DNA of 64,000 bases from an uncultured Saprospiraceae bacterium (GTDB lineage Bacteria > Bacteroidota > Bacteroidia > Chitinophagales > Saprospiraceae): NCBI GenBank assembly GCA_937926205.1, contig CALEYL010000049.1, positions 6,565-70,564 on the forward strand, in the 5' to 3' direction. Below the pieces are notes generated by a model. That model saw only the letters and a list, made by a program, of their open reading frames with translations. It had not been told where the DNA came from and ran no database searches. Below, one piece after another: positions 9,162 to 17,353 of this stretch; within the stretch, counting starts at the first letter, position 1, and the number at the start of each line of letters is the position of its first letter. The position numbers were made by a program, and so were the translations under genes.

Positions 9162-10523
9162 ATGCAAAGACGAAAATTCATCAAAGACACTTTAACGGGG
9201 CTCCCTTTGATTTTAATGACACCTAATCTGCTGGCATCGTGCAGTAAGGATGAGGATGACTTTCAACCAAATGGAAAGACTGTCATTGTCATTGGTGCAG
9301 GTATTTCTGGACTTGCCGCAGCGAAAAAATTAAAGCAAAAAGGATTTACCGTCATTGTATTGGAAGCACAGGAAAAAGTTGGCGGACGGTTAAGAACCGA
9401 TAGAAGTCTGGGCGTGGCTTTTGACGAAGGGGCGAGTTGGATACATGGACCCAACGGAAATCCAATTACTAATTTGGCTTCACAGTCAGGGGCAAATACC
9501 TTTTTGACAGACGATGACCATGTTGTCGTTTACGATACGAACGGCTCTGACTATTCAGACAGCACGCTGACAAGTTCTGAAAATCAATTTAACAATGCCC
9601 TGAACGCAGTAAGAAATGCCGGAAATCAAAATCAAAGTTTTCAAACGGTATTCAACTCATTATACCCGGCACAAGCAAATAACAGACTTTGGAAATATAT
9701 GCTTTCGGCGTATTTAGAGTTTAGTACAGGTGGTGATATTTCAAAATTATCATCAAAATTCTTTGACGATGATGAAGCATATAACGGCGATGACATCATC
9801 ATAACCAATGGCTACGACAAAGTAGCAGATTATTTAGCCAATGGACTTGACGTTCGTTTAAATACAAGCGTTTCAGCCATCGACTACACCGACCAAAAAA
9901 TTAAAGTAGTCGCAAACGGAAATGTAGTGGAAGGGGATTACGTAATCGTTTCTGTTCCCCTGGGCGTATTAAAAAACAATGCCATCAGTTTCACACCACC
10001 ACTTCCTGCAGATAAGGAAACAGCCATTACCCAAACAAATATGGGCAATATGAATAAGTTTCTATTCGTCTGGAATAATGCATTTTGGGACACGAACTTG
10101 CAATATATCGGATATACCCCCGAAACAAAGGGAAAATTTAACTACTTTTTGAATGTAAAGAAATTCACAACCGCAAATGCCTTGATGACTTTTGCCTTTG
10201 GGGATTACGCAACAGCAACCGAAAGCATGTCTGACAATGATGTGATCAATGAAGTCATGCTGCACCTGAAAACCATTTATGGCAACAACATTCCTAATCC
10301 GACAAATATGCTGAGAACAAAATGGGGGCAAAATATCAACGCTTATGGAGCCTATTCCTACGCAACGAACGGCACAACCTCAGCAGACTTTGATACGCTT
10401 GCAAAAGCAGTAAACAACAAACTATTTTTTGCAGGCGAACATACAAACAGAGAATATCGCGGGACCGTTCATGGAGCCTATTTAAGCGGCATACGAGAAG
10501 CTGACCGCATAATAGACCTGTGA
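9162..10523 (+). CDS. FAD-dependent flavin amine oxidase (monoamine/polyamine oxidase type), exported lipoprotein
   Basis: 453 residues. The N-terminus has a twin-arginine-like RRKFIK followed by a hydrophobic stretch and the lipobox LLASC (C27), so it is probably a membrane-anchored lipoprotein outside the cytoplasm. The Rossmann FAD site is VIVIGAGISG (G45-G50) with the ribose-binding Glu at 68 and GGR at 74-76. The family C-terminal FAD contact FFAGEHTNREYRGTVHGAY is present, so the chain is full length. Such enzymes oxidise primary or secondary amines to aldehydes or imines with release of hydrogen peroxide; the substrate cannot be read from sequence. It stands alone in the cassette-like zone. 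Confidence 0.88.
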   Translation: MQRRKFIKDTLTGLPLILMTPNLLASCSKDEDDFQPNGKTVIVIGAGISGLAAAKKLKQKGFTVIVLEAQEKVGGRLRTDRSLGVAFDEGASWIHGPNGNPITNLASQSGANTFLTDDDHVVVYDTNGSDYSDSTLTSSENQFNNALNAVRNAGNQNQSFQTVFNSLYPAQANNRLWKYMLSAYLEFSTGGDISKLSSKFFDDDEAYNGDDIIITNGYDKVADYLANGLDVRLNTSVSAIDYTDQKIKVVANGNVVEGDYVIVSVPLGVLKNNAISFTPPLPADKETAITQTNMGNMNKFLFVWNNAFWDTNLQYIGYTPETKGKFNYFLNVKKFTTANALMTFAFGDYATATESMSDNDVINEVMLHLKTIYGNNIPNPTNMLRTKWGQNINAYGAYSYATNGTTSADFDTLAKAVNNKLFFAGEHTNREYRGTVHGAYLSGIREADRIIDL

Positions 10524-10749
10524 CAATGATAGGAAAAATGGCATATCATACAGGTTTTGTGCCAGGCGGACGAACATTTGTCAGGCAATACCTTTAAGGG
10601 ATAACGAACAGGCAACGGTCCTGCGACTCCAGGCTGGGGGACCGCTGTCAGAAAATCCCGAACAAGCTCTATGATAACTTACCAAAAAGTATTGCTGACA
10701 AATAATTGAAACAAAGACTAAATAATTAAACTTTTTTTTAGCTTTATAA

Positions 10750-10893
10750 CAATTTGAAACGCTGACTTACGAAAAACGACATGAGTACGTAGTCAAGGTC
10801 GAAGTAAATGAAGCTGATAAAACGGTAACGAAAAACCACGAACCATTGTGGTTCGTAGCCCTCCAAAAGTTGACTTCGGATTATTTAGCATAA
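10750..10893 (+). pseudogene. C-terminal gene remnant without a start
   Basis: A 47-codon open frame opens directly after a stop (10747-10749) and has protein-like composition (HEYVVKVEVNEADKTVTKNH, then EPLWFVALQKLTSDYLA), but it has no start codon. It is probably the tail of a decayed gene; the family is not recognised. The rest of the 405-base gap 10524-10928 holds a GGTCC/GGACC hairpin near 10617-10642 and the 11-base motif AACAAGCTCTA (10661-10671). I see no further gene there. Confidence 0.35.
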
Positions 10894-10928
10894 ATAGTCA
10901 ATGAACAGGCCAATAGGCCAAAAAACGA

Positions 10929-11936
10929 ATGTCTATGGGAAACATAGTAATGGCTTTTCTGCTCGCACAAGCAATACTATTCGCCAAAAACAATAATGGT
11001 AGTCATATGAATATATCTGAAAGCAAAGTGATCTTTAAGTCTGTTGAATTTGAATCTGAAGGTGCAATTCTGAGAGGCAGGCTTTATTTGCCGGAAATAA
11101 ATTTAAAGAAGCTCCCATTGATTATCATGACCAACGGATACTCGGCAACCATAGAAGGGATGACGGCCGATCGCTATGCGGAGGTATTTTGTAAGGCTGG
11201 TTTTGCAGCATTGCTGTACGACCATCGGAACCTGGGGATTAGTGATGGCGAGCCGAGGTGTGAATTGAACAGGTGGACACAAGCGCGTGGTTATCGCGAT
11301 GCAATTGATTTTGCTGCAACATTACCGGAAGTCGATAGTACTAAAATAGGACTGTGGGGCGATAGCATGAGTGGTGATGAGGTAATTTTTGTAGCTGCAA
11401 TGGACCATAGGGTAAAAACAGTAGTGGCTCAGGTACCTGCTTGTGGCAGAGAAATGCCTCCTTCCGACCCCGATGGAAGTCTTTTTAAATCACTGAAAGA
11501 AACTTTTGACAGTGGTGATGTAAACACTCCGGAAACTGTGCTGGGACCGATGCCCGTTGTTTCTTTTGATCAGAAAAGTATACCATCATTGCTTAAGCCT
11601 CTTACGGCCTACAGGTGGTTTATGGAGTATGGAACCCGTTATAACACAAAATGGGTTAACCATGCTACTTATGTTACGCCCAAAGTGCAAACGAAGTTTA
11701 ACTCGGTAGTTTGCATTCCGCACATAAAAGCACCGCTTCTTATGATGGTGGCATATGATGATGAAATGCCCGGGGCAAACTCAGATGTTGCCCGGTTCGC
11801 TTACTCACTTGCTCCGGAACCAAAGCAGTTAGTAGAAATTGATGGCGGGCATTTTGGACTCATGTTTTATCCCGGTAAGCTTTTTGATGAAGCAAGTACT
11901 GTCCAAACCACTTTTTTTACAAAGTACCTGAAATAG
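10929..11936 (+). CDS. Alpha/beta hydrolase (dienelactone hydrolase/S15-like)
   Basis: 335 residues. The nucleophile elbow is LWGDSMSG with Ser146, and the oxyanion-side LLYDHRNLGISDGEP is typical of this subfamily. The acid is probably in VAYDDEMPG, and the His in DGGHFGLM near the C-terminus. Together these give a complete Ser-Asp-His triad. The first ~25 residues are hydrophobic and could be a signal anchor. Alternatively translation may start at the ATG at 11007 (MNISESK), which would give the usual cytoplasmic length. It follows the MAO-type gene and precedes the flavoprotein at 12145, all in the same direction. Substrate unknown. Confidence 0.82.
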   Translation: MSMGNIVMAFLLAQAILFAKNNNGSHMNISESKVIFKSVEFESEGAILRGRLYLPEINLKKLPLIIMTNGYSATIEGMTADRYAEVFCKAGFAALLYDHRNLGISDGEPRCELNRWTQARGYRDAIDFAATLPEVDSTKIGLWGDSMSGDEVIFVAAMDHRVKTVVAQVPACGREMPPSDPDGSLFKSLKETFDSGDVNTPETVLGPMPVVSFDQKSIPSLLKPLTAYRWFMEYGTRYNTKWVNHATYVTPKVQTKFNSVVCIPHIKAPLLMMVAYDDEMPGANSDVARFAYSLAPEPKQLVEIDGGHFGLMFYPGKLFDEASTVQTTFFTKYLK

Positions 11937-11970
11937 AACTGTTTGCTATTTTTAGTTTAGTTCTTGCCTG

Positions 11971-12010
11971 CCTGCCCTCCGGGAGGCGGGCCTGCCCTCC
12001 GGGAGGCGGG
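11971..12010 (+). repeat. Perfect 2 x 20 bp tandem repeat of a REP-like palindrome
   Basis: CCTGCCCTCCGGGAGGCGGG occurs twice head to tail (11971-11990 and 11991-12010). Each unit is itself palindromic (CCTCCGGGAGG core). CCTGCCTG before and GCAGGCAG after form a further outer inverted repeat. It belongs to the GC-rich REP-like family also seen at 49856-49878 and 62946-62987. AACGTTAGC at 12061-12069 further on is a right-end box of the attC-like type. No gene lies in 11937-12144. Confidence 0.75.
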
Positions 12011-12144
12011 TTTGCGGATAAGCAGGCAGACATTTTATCCGCGCCTATGACAATGCGTAAAACGTTAGCTCCTGGTTCACGAGTCTAAGTTGCCGTTGCA
12101 AACCAGTATGGATATCTTTCTATATTACCTCAAATTTAGTACAC

Positions 12145-13551
12145 ATGGCTAATCATAGTAAATCACTGGAATCCGACTACCTGATTGTTGGTTGTGGAGC
12201 TGTAGGTATGTCATTTGCTGATGTATTGCTGGAGGAGACTAATTCCAGTATAATTATTGTTGACAGACTGGCTAAACCAGGGGGGCATTGGAATATGGCT
12301 TATCCGTTTGTTACCCTGCATCAACCGGCATTGTATTATGGTGTAAACTCCACAGAGCTCAGTAGTAAAATAAAGGATGAGGTTGGATTAAACCAAGGGC
12401 TTTATGAACTTGCTTCGGGTGCAAGAATTAATGCCTATTTTGATGAAGTAATGAACCACCGGTTTCTTCCAAGTGGTCGGGTGCGCTATTTTCCCATGTG
12501 TGAGTATCACGGTAACGCAAGCTTTATCTCGAACATAACAGGTGAATCTTATACGGTAAAAGTAAATAAGAAGATTGTTGATGCTACTTACTTAAAAACA
12601 ACCATTCCGTCTACGCATACCCCAAATTTCCATATTGATCCAGGGGTAAATTTTATGCCTATAAATAATTTAATACACGTAACTGAACCTCCGGATAAGT
12701 TCGTTATTGTTGGGGCAGGCAAAACGGGAATTGACGCTTGCTTGTGGCTTCTGACAAATAATGTTGACCCCGACAAGATTTCATGGATAATGCCCAGGGA
12801 CTCGTGGTTTTTTAATCGTATAAATAATCAGACTACTGAAGATTTCTTTCAATTTTCAGTAGGGGCTTTAGCAACTCAGTTCGAAGCCATCGTACAAGCT
12901 GATTCAGTAAATGATCTTTTTAGCAGACTTGAAAGTGAAAAAATTCTATTGCGATTGGATAAAAATGTGCAGCCGACCATGTTTCACGGAGCTTCGATTA
13001 CACCCATGGAACTGGAGCAATTACAACGCATTAAAAACATTGTCAGAATGGGGCGAGTAAAGCACATTACGAAAGATAAGGTAATACTTGATGGAGGAAC
13101 AATACCATCATCACCCGATACTATTTACGTAGATTGCAGTGCCAGCGGAATCTCAAACACTAAAATAGTTCGGGTTTTTGATGGCAACCAAATAACAATT
13201 CAGTGCGTTATGGCTTATCAGGTGGTGGCCAGTGCAGCATTTATAGCTCATATCGAGGCAGCTTATGACGATGAAACAAAAAAGAATGAGTTGTGTCCTG
13301 TAGTACCGTTACCCAACCATGCAATTGACTGGATATCAACCCTGGGATATAACATGAGGAATAAGTTTATCTGGAGCCAGTATCCAGATATTCGAAAATG
13401 GCTTTATAACTGCAGGTTAGATGGTTATACCCGTCTCATGGACGATGTTTCACCCGAAGATAAAGAAAAGCAGCTTATTCTGCAGCGGATGCAAGCGAGT
13501 ATTAAGCAGGCAATGAGCAAAATACAGCAATTTATGACTGAGCTATCATAA
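12145..13551 (+). CDS. NAD(P)/FAD-dependent oxidoreductase (flavin monooxygenase-like)
   Basis: 468 residues. The N-terminal FAD-binding Rossmann motif is YLIVGCGAVG (G16-G21), followed by KPGGHWNMAYPF, the GGxW motif of flavin-containing monooxygenase relatives. A second nucleotide-binding motif FVIVGAGKTG (from G190) would hold NAD(P)H. No signal peptide. Family members hydroxylate or oxidise small organic substrates with NADPH and oxygen, but the exact reaction cannot be told. It is a single gene between AACGTTAGC (12061) and attC-like site A5. Confidence 0.8.
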   Translation: MANHSKSLESDYLIVGCGAVGMSFADVLLEETNSSIIIVDRLAKPGGHWNMAYPFVTLHQPALYYGVNSTELSSKIKDEVGLNQGLYELASGARINAYFDEVMNHRFLPSGRVRYFPMCEYHGNASFISNITGESYTVKVNKKIVDATYLKTTIPSTHTPNFHIDPGVNFMPINNLIHVTEPPDKFVIVGAGKTGIDACLWLLTNNVDPDKISWIMPRDSWFFNRINNQTTEDFFQFSVGALATQFEAIVQADSVNDLFSRLESEKILLRLDKNVQPTMFHGASITPMELEQLQRIKNIVRMGRVKHITKDKVILDGGTIPSSPDTIYVDCSASGISNTKIVRVFDGNQITIQCVMAYQVVASAAFIAHIEAAYDDETKKNELCPVVPLPNHAIDWISTLGYNMRNKFIWSQYPDIRKWLYNCRLDGYTRLMDDVSPEDKEKQLILQRMQASIKQAMSKIQQFMTELS

Positions 13552-13660
13552 GCACTTGGTGACATTAGGGATTTAATTAATTGACTAAAATGGTAAGTTA
13601 TACTTCAAAACTTCCGTGTAAAACTCAGGCTCACGGACTATGGACGAACAGCCAGGCAGT

Positions 13661-13757
13661 CGCTAACATGGGGGGTTGCAAAATCGGGGATTCCGTGCTT
13701 CGCAGAAGCGCTTAGTGCTAAAACTCCCCTTCATCGTAAACCCCTGAAACGTTAGCG
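13661..13757 (+). repeat. attC-like site A5 (best preserved)
   Basis: The outer boxes CGCTAAC (13661-13667) and GTTAGCG (13751-13757) are exact reverse complements. The inner arms pair as GGGGGGTT against AACCCC, and ATCGGGGA against CTCCCCTTCAT with small bulges. The middle holds GTGCTTCGCAGAAGC. Total span is 97 bases, ending 43 bases before the next start codon. This is the clearest case of the inverted-repeat family that separates the genes of this region. Confidence 0.6.
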
Positions 13758-13800
13758 GTCAGGCTAGAAGACGGCACCGAATAAAAAACAGAAACTTACA

Positions 13801-14517
13801 ATGGAAATTTTTGACTTCTTAAAAAACATACCAAAATTGACTGACGAAAAATCAGAGAATCAGGATTTGACAAATAAGGTTGAACTTAATACTCATTTGA
13901 ACAGCATTCAAAAAGAAATTTTTCTGTTCTTGAAGCCATTAGGATTTAAGAAAAAAGGGCGGACATTTAACAGACAAACAGAAGACGGAATTTTTCAAGT
14001 AATCAATATTCAAAGTGGCAGGTACGAATTTGGCGACAAGTATGTAATCCCAGGATTTAGAGAAAATTTTTATGGCAAGTTTACAGTCAATTTAGGCGTT
14101 ATGGTAAGAGAAATTTATGAACTTTCAGGCCACAACAAACCGAAAGACATATACCAGGATTACGACTGCCAAATTAGAGAACGACTACCCCATTTGACTG
14201 TTAAACAAGACCATTGGTGGCCTATTTCAGATGACAACAATAAAACAGCGAAAGAAGTTATTGACGGACTGAGCTCACACGGACTTAATTGGTTTGATAA
14301 CTTTGAAAACAGAGATAAGATTTGTAAGTACTTAGGAACTTATGAAGGCGGTTCGCCAAGAGCAAAATTAGACGTGGCACTTATTGAACTTCATAGAGAC
14401 AGAACAAAAGCAGAGAAACTGTTTCAAGACTATTATGACAACATTGAATTAAAAAACGGGCATAAAGAATACGTTAAAGCACTTGCTGACCGATTTGGTG
14501 TAAAATTAACTGACTGA
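13801..14517 (+). CDS. DUF4304 domain-containing protein
   Basis: 238 residues. The DUF4304 signature is visible from about residue 35: EIFLFLKPLGFKKKGRTFNR, then the beta-rich FQVINIQSGRY, and NLGVMVREIYEL. The C-terminal part (ELHRDRTKAEKLFQDYYDNI) is helical and may form a TPR-like tail. There is no export signal. DUF4304 proteins have no assigned function and are common cargo in accessory regions. The gene is bracketed by attC-like sites A5 and A6. Confidence 0.75.
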   Translation: MEIFDFLKNIPKLTDEKSENQDLTNKVELNTHLNSIQKEIFLFLKPLGFKKKGRTFNRQTEDGIFQVINIQSGRYEFGDKYVIPGFRENFYGKFTVNLGVMVREIYELSGHNKPKDIYQDYDCQIRERLPHLTVKQDHWWPISDDNNKTAKEVIDGLSSHGLNWFDNFENRDKICKYLGTYEGGSPRAKLDVALIELHRDRTKAEKLFQDYYDNIELKNGHKEYVKALADRFGVKLTD

Positions 14518-14565
14518 ATATGAACAAACAGAATGGCGTTTTAACGACGGGAGTAGGAGCCGAAC

Positions 14566-14694
14566 CGCTAACAGGCGTTTGGCAAAAAGCGAGTTCAGTG
14601 TTTCAATGAAGCTTTATGCTTCGTATCAAGTTCAGTGCAGGCAGACAGTGCAGTGCTCCGAAATCCACCGCTGCGGCAAGCTGCAAACCGTTAC
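14566..14694 (+). repeat. attC-like site A6
   Basis: Left box CGCTAAC (14566-14572) with arm AGGCGTTTGGCAAAA. Right arm GCTGCGGCAAGCTGCAAA runs into CCGTTAC (14688-14694). The middle holds ATCAAGTTCAGTGCAGGC, shared in variant form with A1 and A2. Pairing is imperfect but the order of elements matches A5 and A9. Confidence 0.5.
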
Positions 14695-14739
14695 ACTGCA
14701 GCTTAAAAAACGACAACAAACAGCATTGACAACGAGAAA

Positions 14740-15342
14740 ATGAAATCAGAAAATAAACTTGCAGGACTTGGACTTTTGACCGCAATTTCGGCTTCACTTT
14801 GCTGTATTACGCCTGTTCTGGCTTTGTTGGCAGGGACAAGCGGACTTGCTTCAACTTTTTCGTGGCTCGACCCATTAAGGCCATATTTAATCGGACTGAC
14901 CGTTTTGGTGCTTGGATTTGCCTGGTATCAAAAACTGAAGCCCCAAAAACAAATAGACTGCGACTGCGACACGACCGAAAAAACACCTTTCATTCAGACA
15001 AAGAAGTTTTTAGGTATCGTGACCGTTTTTGCAGGACTGATGCTCGCGTTTCCAGTGTATGCCCACGTTTTTTTTCCAAAGACAGAATATCAAACAATCT
15101 TAACCGATCAAACAAACAGGCAGACAGTAGAATTTAATATAAACGGAATGACTTGTTCGGGGTGTGAAGAACACGTGATTCACGAAGTGAATAAGTTGGC
15201 AGGAATAGTTAAGACGACCGTTTCTTATGAGAAAGGAAACGCCATCATAGAATTTGACGAGGCACAAACGTACATGGAAGCAATAGAAGAAGCCATTGCT
15301 AAAACGGGCTATTCCGTTACGGACAAGAAAGAAATAAAATGA
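14740..15342 (+). CDS. merTP: Mercuric transport protein MerTP (MerT-MerP fusion)
   Basis: 200 residues. The N-terminal MerT part has three membrane segments (about 8-34, 46-64, 90-112), with the vicinal cysteine pair C21-C22 in the first helix (SASLCCITP) and a second pair C74/C76 facing the cytoplasm. The C-terminal part is a heavy-metal-associated domain with GMTCSGC (C139, C142), equivalent to periplasmic MerP. MerT-type proteins pass Hg(II) across the inner membrane to MerA. The four-base overlap with the next gene shows an operon. No merA or merR lies nearby, so transport of another thiophilic metal is possible. Confidence 0.88.
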   Translation: MKSENKLAGLGLLTAISASLCCITPVLALLAGTSGLASTFSWLDPLRPYLIGLTVLVLGFAWYQKLKPQKQIDCDCDTTEKTPFIQTKKFLGIVTVFAGLMLAFPVYAHVFFPKTEYQTILTDQTNRQTVEFNINGMTCSGCEEHVIHEVNKLAGIVKTTVSYEKGNAIIEFDEAQTYMEAIEEAIAKTGYSVTDKKEIK

Positions 15343-15548
15343 CCATCATACTGCAGTCAACCATTACTTGCCCCTATTGCGGACACAAGAAGGATGAAAC
15401 CATGCCGACAGACGCCTGCCAATACTTTTATGAATGCGAAAACTGCAAGAAAGTACTAAAGCCTAAACAGGGTGACTGCTGCGTGTATTGCAGTTACGGG
15501 ACAGTGAAATGCCCACCCATTCAAGCCGGGACAAATTGCTGCAAATGA
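15339..15548 (+). CDS. GDCCVxC domain protein
   Basis: 69 residues with 12 cysteines. It has CPYC (11-14), CENC (33-36), the family motif GDCCVYC (45-51) and a C-terminal CC. This is the GDCCVxC family of small metal-associated (sometimes seleno-) proteins, often found beside MerT-like transporters. It overlaps merTP by four bases, so it probably acts as a cytoplasmic metal-binding partner of the transporter. That role is inferred from context. Confidence 0.85.
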   Translation: MTIILQSTITCPYCGHKKDETMPTDACQYFYECENCKKVLKPKQGDCCVYCSYGTVKCPPIQAGTNCCK

Positions 15549-15561
15549 TAACGAAACGGCT

Positions 15562-15620
15562 CGCATAACAGGCTTTGACACAATGGCGGATGACGTTGTT
15601 TCAGTCAAGCGCTGTGCTTT
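15562..15620 (+). repeat. Left half of an attC-like site (A7), truncated
   Basis: CGCATAACAGGCTTTGACAC (15562-15581) followed by TCAGTCAAGCGCTGTGCTTTTA has the look of a left arm and middle of the attC-like family. It runs straight into coding-like sequence, with no right arm and no CGTTA box. A deletion or illegitimate join inside the site is inferred. Confidence 0.4.
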
Positions 15621-15748
15621 TATTACAAAGAATTTGTAATATGGGCGATTATCAAAATGCAAAAAAACAATTTGAAATAGCGCATAATATTGACCCAAAC
15701 CATCAGGCGCCAATCCAATTTTTAGATAAATTAATGGACGTTGAGTGA
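15590..15748 (+). pseudogene. C-terminal TPR-gene fragment
   Basis: The frame reads MGDYQNAKKQFEIAHNIDPN (the ATG of this part at 15641) and ends at 15748 after LDKLMDVE. Its hydropathy and the A/Y/I/DP positions fit one tetratricopeptide repeat plus a cap helix. No promoter, start region or further repeats exist upstream; it is fused to the truncated attC-like half site. It is most likely the 3' end of a former cassette gene. Confidence 0.5.
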
Positions 15749-15749
15749 C

Positions 15750-15839
15750 GATCTGTCAGGCAACTTTTCTGCAGGCTACAATGTGGCTTATTCGTTAACT
15801 TTCGGGGATAGCCATTCAGGTCTTACAGGGCTTGATTAA
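15750..15839 (+). pseudogene. Possible outer-membrane beta-barrel C-terminal fragment
   Basis: In this frame the DNA reads DLSGNFSAGYNVAYSLTFGD and then ends after GLTGLD. The alternating small and aromatic residues are barrel-strand-like. There is no start of its own. It may be a second gene scrap joined behind the TPR fragment. The remaining 15840-15911 is leader DNA of the next gene. Confidence 0.25.
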
Positions 15840-15911
15840 TGGCAGGACAGACAAGGTTGAACGACTGAAAATAAAGCAGCTGAAAACACCTGAACAATAA
15901 AAATAATAACA

Positions 15912-16415
15912 ATGCTAAGACCATATAACCTGACACTAATCGGATTGGTGATTTTGGCGACTACAGCCTGCAATACTAAACCGACTAATTCAACGGATAA
16001 CAGCTCAAGTAAGGCCGATAGCATCCTGCATGGCTATAATGAACTTGCTAATACCGACAATAGACAGTCTTTTTCAATTTCCGACTTTAATACCGACAAC
16101 CCGGATATCAAGAATATTGATAGACCTAAAATGTCGACAATTAAGACAAACCTTGACACAGCATTGCTTTTTGGTATTTGGACAAGCGACCCGGATGGTC
16201 CACACGCTAATTTTGAACTAACCAGCAAATCATTTTTTGTGGTTGATTATGACGGAGACGGAGATATGCCATATGAACTCAACGGAAACAAAATTAAAAT
16301 CTATTACAATGACTTTATTCAAGAAGGTAAAATCATTTCTGTTGACAAAGACACTTTGAAAATTCAATGGAAAGATTTTGGCAACATAAATAGCTTTGTT
16401 CGGTGGATACAATAA
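15912..16415 (+). CDS. Hypothetical lipoprotein
   Basis: 167 residues. The signal sequence LTLIGLVILATTAC carries a lipobox with the cysteine at residue 20. A low-complexity Ser/Asn/Thr linker follows, then a globular domain from about residue 85 (LLFGIWTSDPDGPHANFEL, with DYDGDGDMPYEL and KIKIYYNDFI). The small beta-rich domain resembles lipocalin-like or DUF-type ligand-binding lipoproteins, but I cannot assign it. It is exported and lipid-anchored in the cell envelope. Confidence 0.65.
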   Translation: MLRPYNLTLIGLVILATTACNTKPTNSTDNSSSKADSILHGYNELANTDNRQSFSISDFNTDNPDIKNIDRPKMSTIKTNLDTALLFGIWTSDPDGPHANFELTSKSFFVVDYDGDGDMPYELNGNKIKIYYNDFIQEGKIISVDKDTLKIQWKDFGNINSFVRWIQ

Positions 16416-16446
16416 AATGACCGGGACGATAGAAAGGTCTACAGCA

Positions 16447-16577
16447 GGTAACAGCAGGTTGAAAAAATTGGGGTAACGTGCTATAATGAACACTTTTTTC
16501 GTTTCAATTAAAGCGCTGGTGGACCGTTTTTTACGCTGAAATTCCGCTCGAAAGCCAGGCCCGAAACTTTAGTTGTC
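16447..16577 (+). repeat. attC-like site A8 (degenerate)
   Basis: Left GGTAACAGCAGGTTGAAAAA (from 16447) and right CCCGAAACTTTAGTTGTC (to 16577) have the family layout, but the arms pair weakly and the right box is TAGTTGTC rather than CGTTA. It lies between the lipoprotein gene and the membrane protein gene. Confidence 0.35.
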
Positions 16578-16625
16578 AAATAACGGCAACGGACAGTGTT
16601 CAAAAGCTATTACACAACAAGCATT

Positions 16626-17024
16626 ATGATGGAAATAGTAGCCGGAATCGTAACAACTTTGTTTGGCTTATCCTTAATTTCATTGCTGATCGTAACCTTG
16701 CTAAACAAAAGATTTGCCACCACTTTTTTAAGTTCATTCGCAAGCTCTGCAAAAAAGCATTATATCGAGCAACTGTTAAGGCTTATTGCAGGCTTGGGCG
16801 TGCTGATTTATGCTGACCGCATGCTGCTCCCTGATTTGTTTAGAATTTTTGGATGGTTATTGACGGGAACCTCTGCATTGTTAATGATGATACCCTGGAA
16901 ATGGCATCATGCGTTTGGAAAAAAAGCAATGCCGTTCGTGATAGGGAATTTAATCTTATATGCCGTTTCAGCTTCCATATTAGGAATTGTAATCGTGTAT
17001 TGTGTCATAGCCCCATTAATTTAA
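16626..17024 (+). CDS. Hypothetical integral membrane protein
   Basis: 132 residues from the ATG at 16626; an earlier ATG at 16596 in the same frame would add ten residues. It has about four transmembrane segments (residues ~2-22, ~47-65, ~70-87 and ~100-128), a basic loop AKKHYIEQ, and IPWKWHHAFGKK between helices 3 and 4. No catalytic motif is seen, and the family is not recognised. It lies directly downstream of attC-like site A8. Confidence 0.65.
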   Translation: MMEIVAGIVTTLFGLSLISLLIVTLLNKRFATTFLSSFASSAKKHYIEQLLRLIAGLGVLIYADRMLLPDLFRIFGWLLTGTSALLMMIPWKWHHAFGKKAMPFVIGNLILYAVSASILGIVIVYCVIAPLI

Positions 17025-17108
17025 ATTTTGACCAGTCAGTAACAGGCTGGCAAATTCGCCCCAACAATCACTTCCGGTATTTTGCAGCCCCGCAAATACC
17101 GCCCATTA

Positions 17109-17203
17109 ATTGTAGAGAAGCCAGAACTAATACTGCCCCTGCGCTTGCTTTTATCATGAGACGGGAGTATTTTGTACTCCTGATATGAACCGTCCGAAAG
17201 ATA
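17109..17203 (+). promoter_or_regulatory. Promoter-bearing repeat F1
   Basis: The TTG box (17145-17147), 20 bases, then TATTTTG (17168-17174) matches the Bacteroidota promoter pattern TTG-N19/20-TAnnTTTG with one base shorter. It is followed by a small hairpin (GGAGTATTTTGTACTCC) and the leader GATATGAACCGTCCGAAAGA. The same ~95-base block recurs at 18293-18390 and in part at 27119-27180. It drives the propeller gene at 17354 by position. Nothing else is seen in 17025-17353. Confidence 0.5.
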
Positions 17204-17353
17204 AAGCGCATATGCTTTATCGATATAGTCTGCGAGCGTTACAGTTTTCCCGATTTTCGGTGCAGGTGGTTTACTTCGTGTAGGCATCAGCGCCTGTGCA
17301 GCAATGGCGGATAAACGATATATTACCAGGCTACCGATAAGAAAAAAAAACGC

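Noticed and set aside
17036..17287. 83-residue minus-strand frame between the membrane protein and the TolB-like gene
   Set aside because: It covers the promoter-bearing repeat F1, whose copy at 18293 does not keep this frame; no homology recognised.
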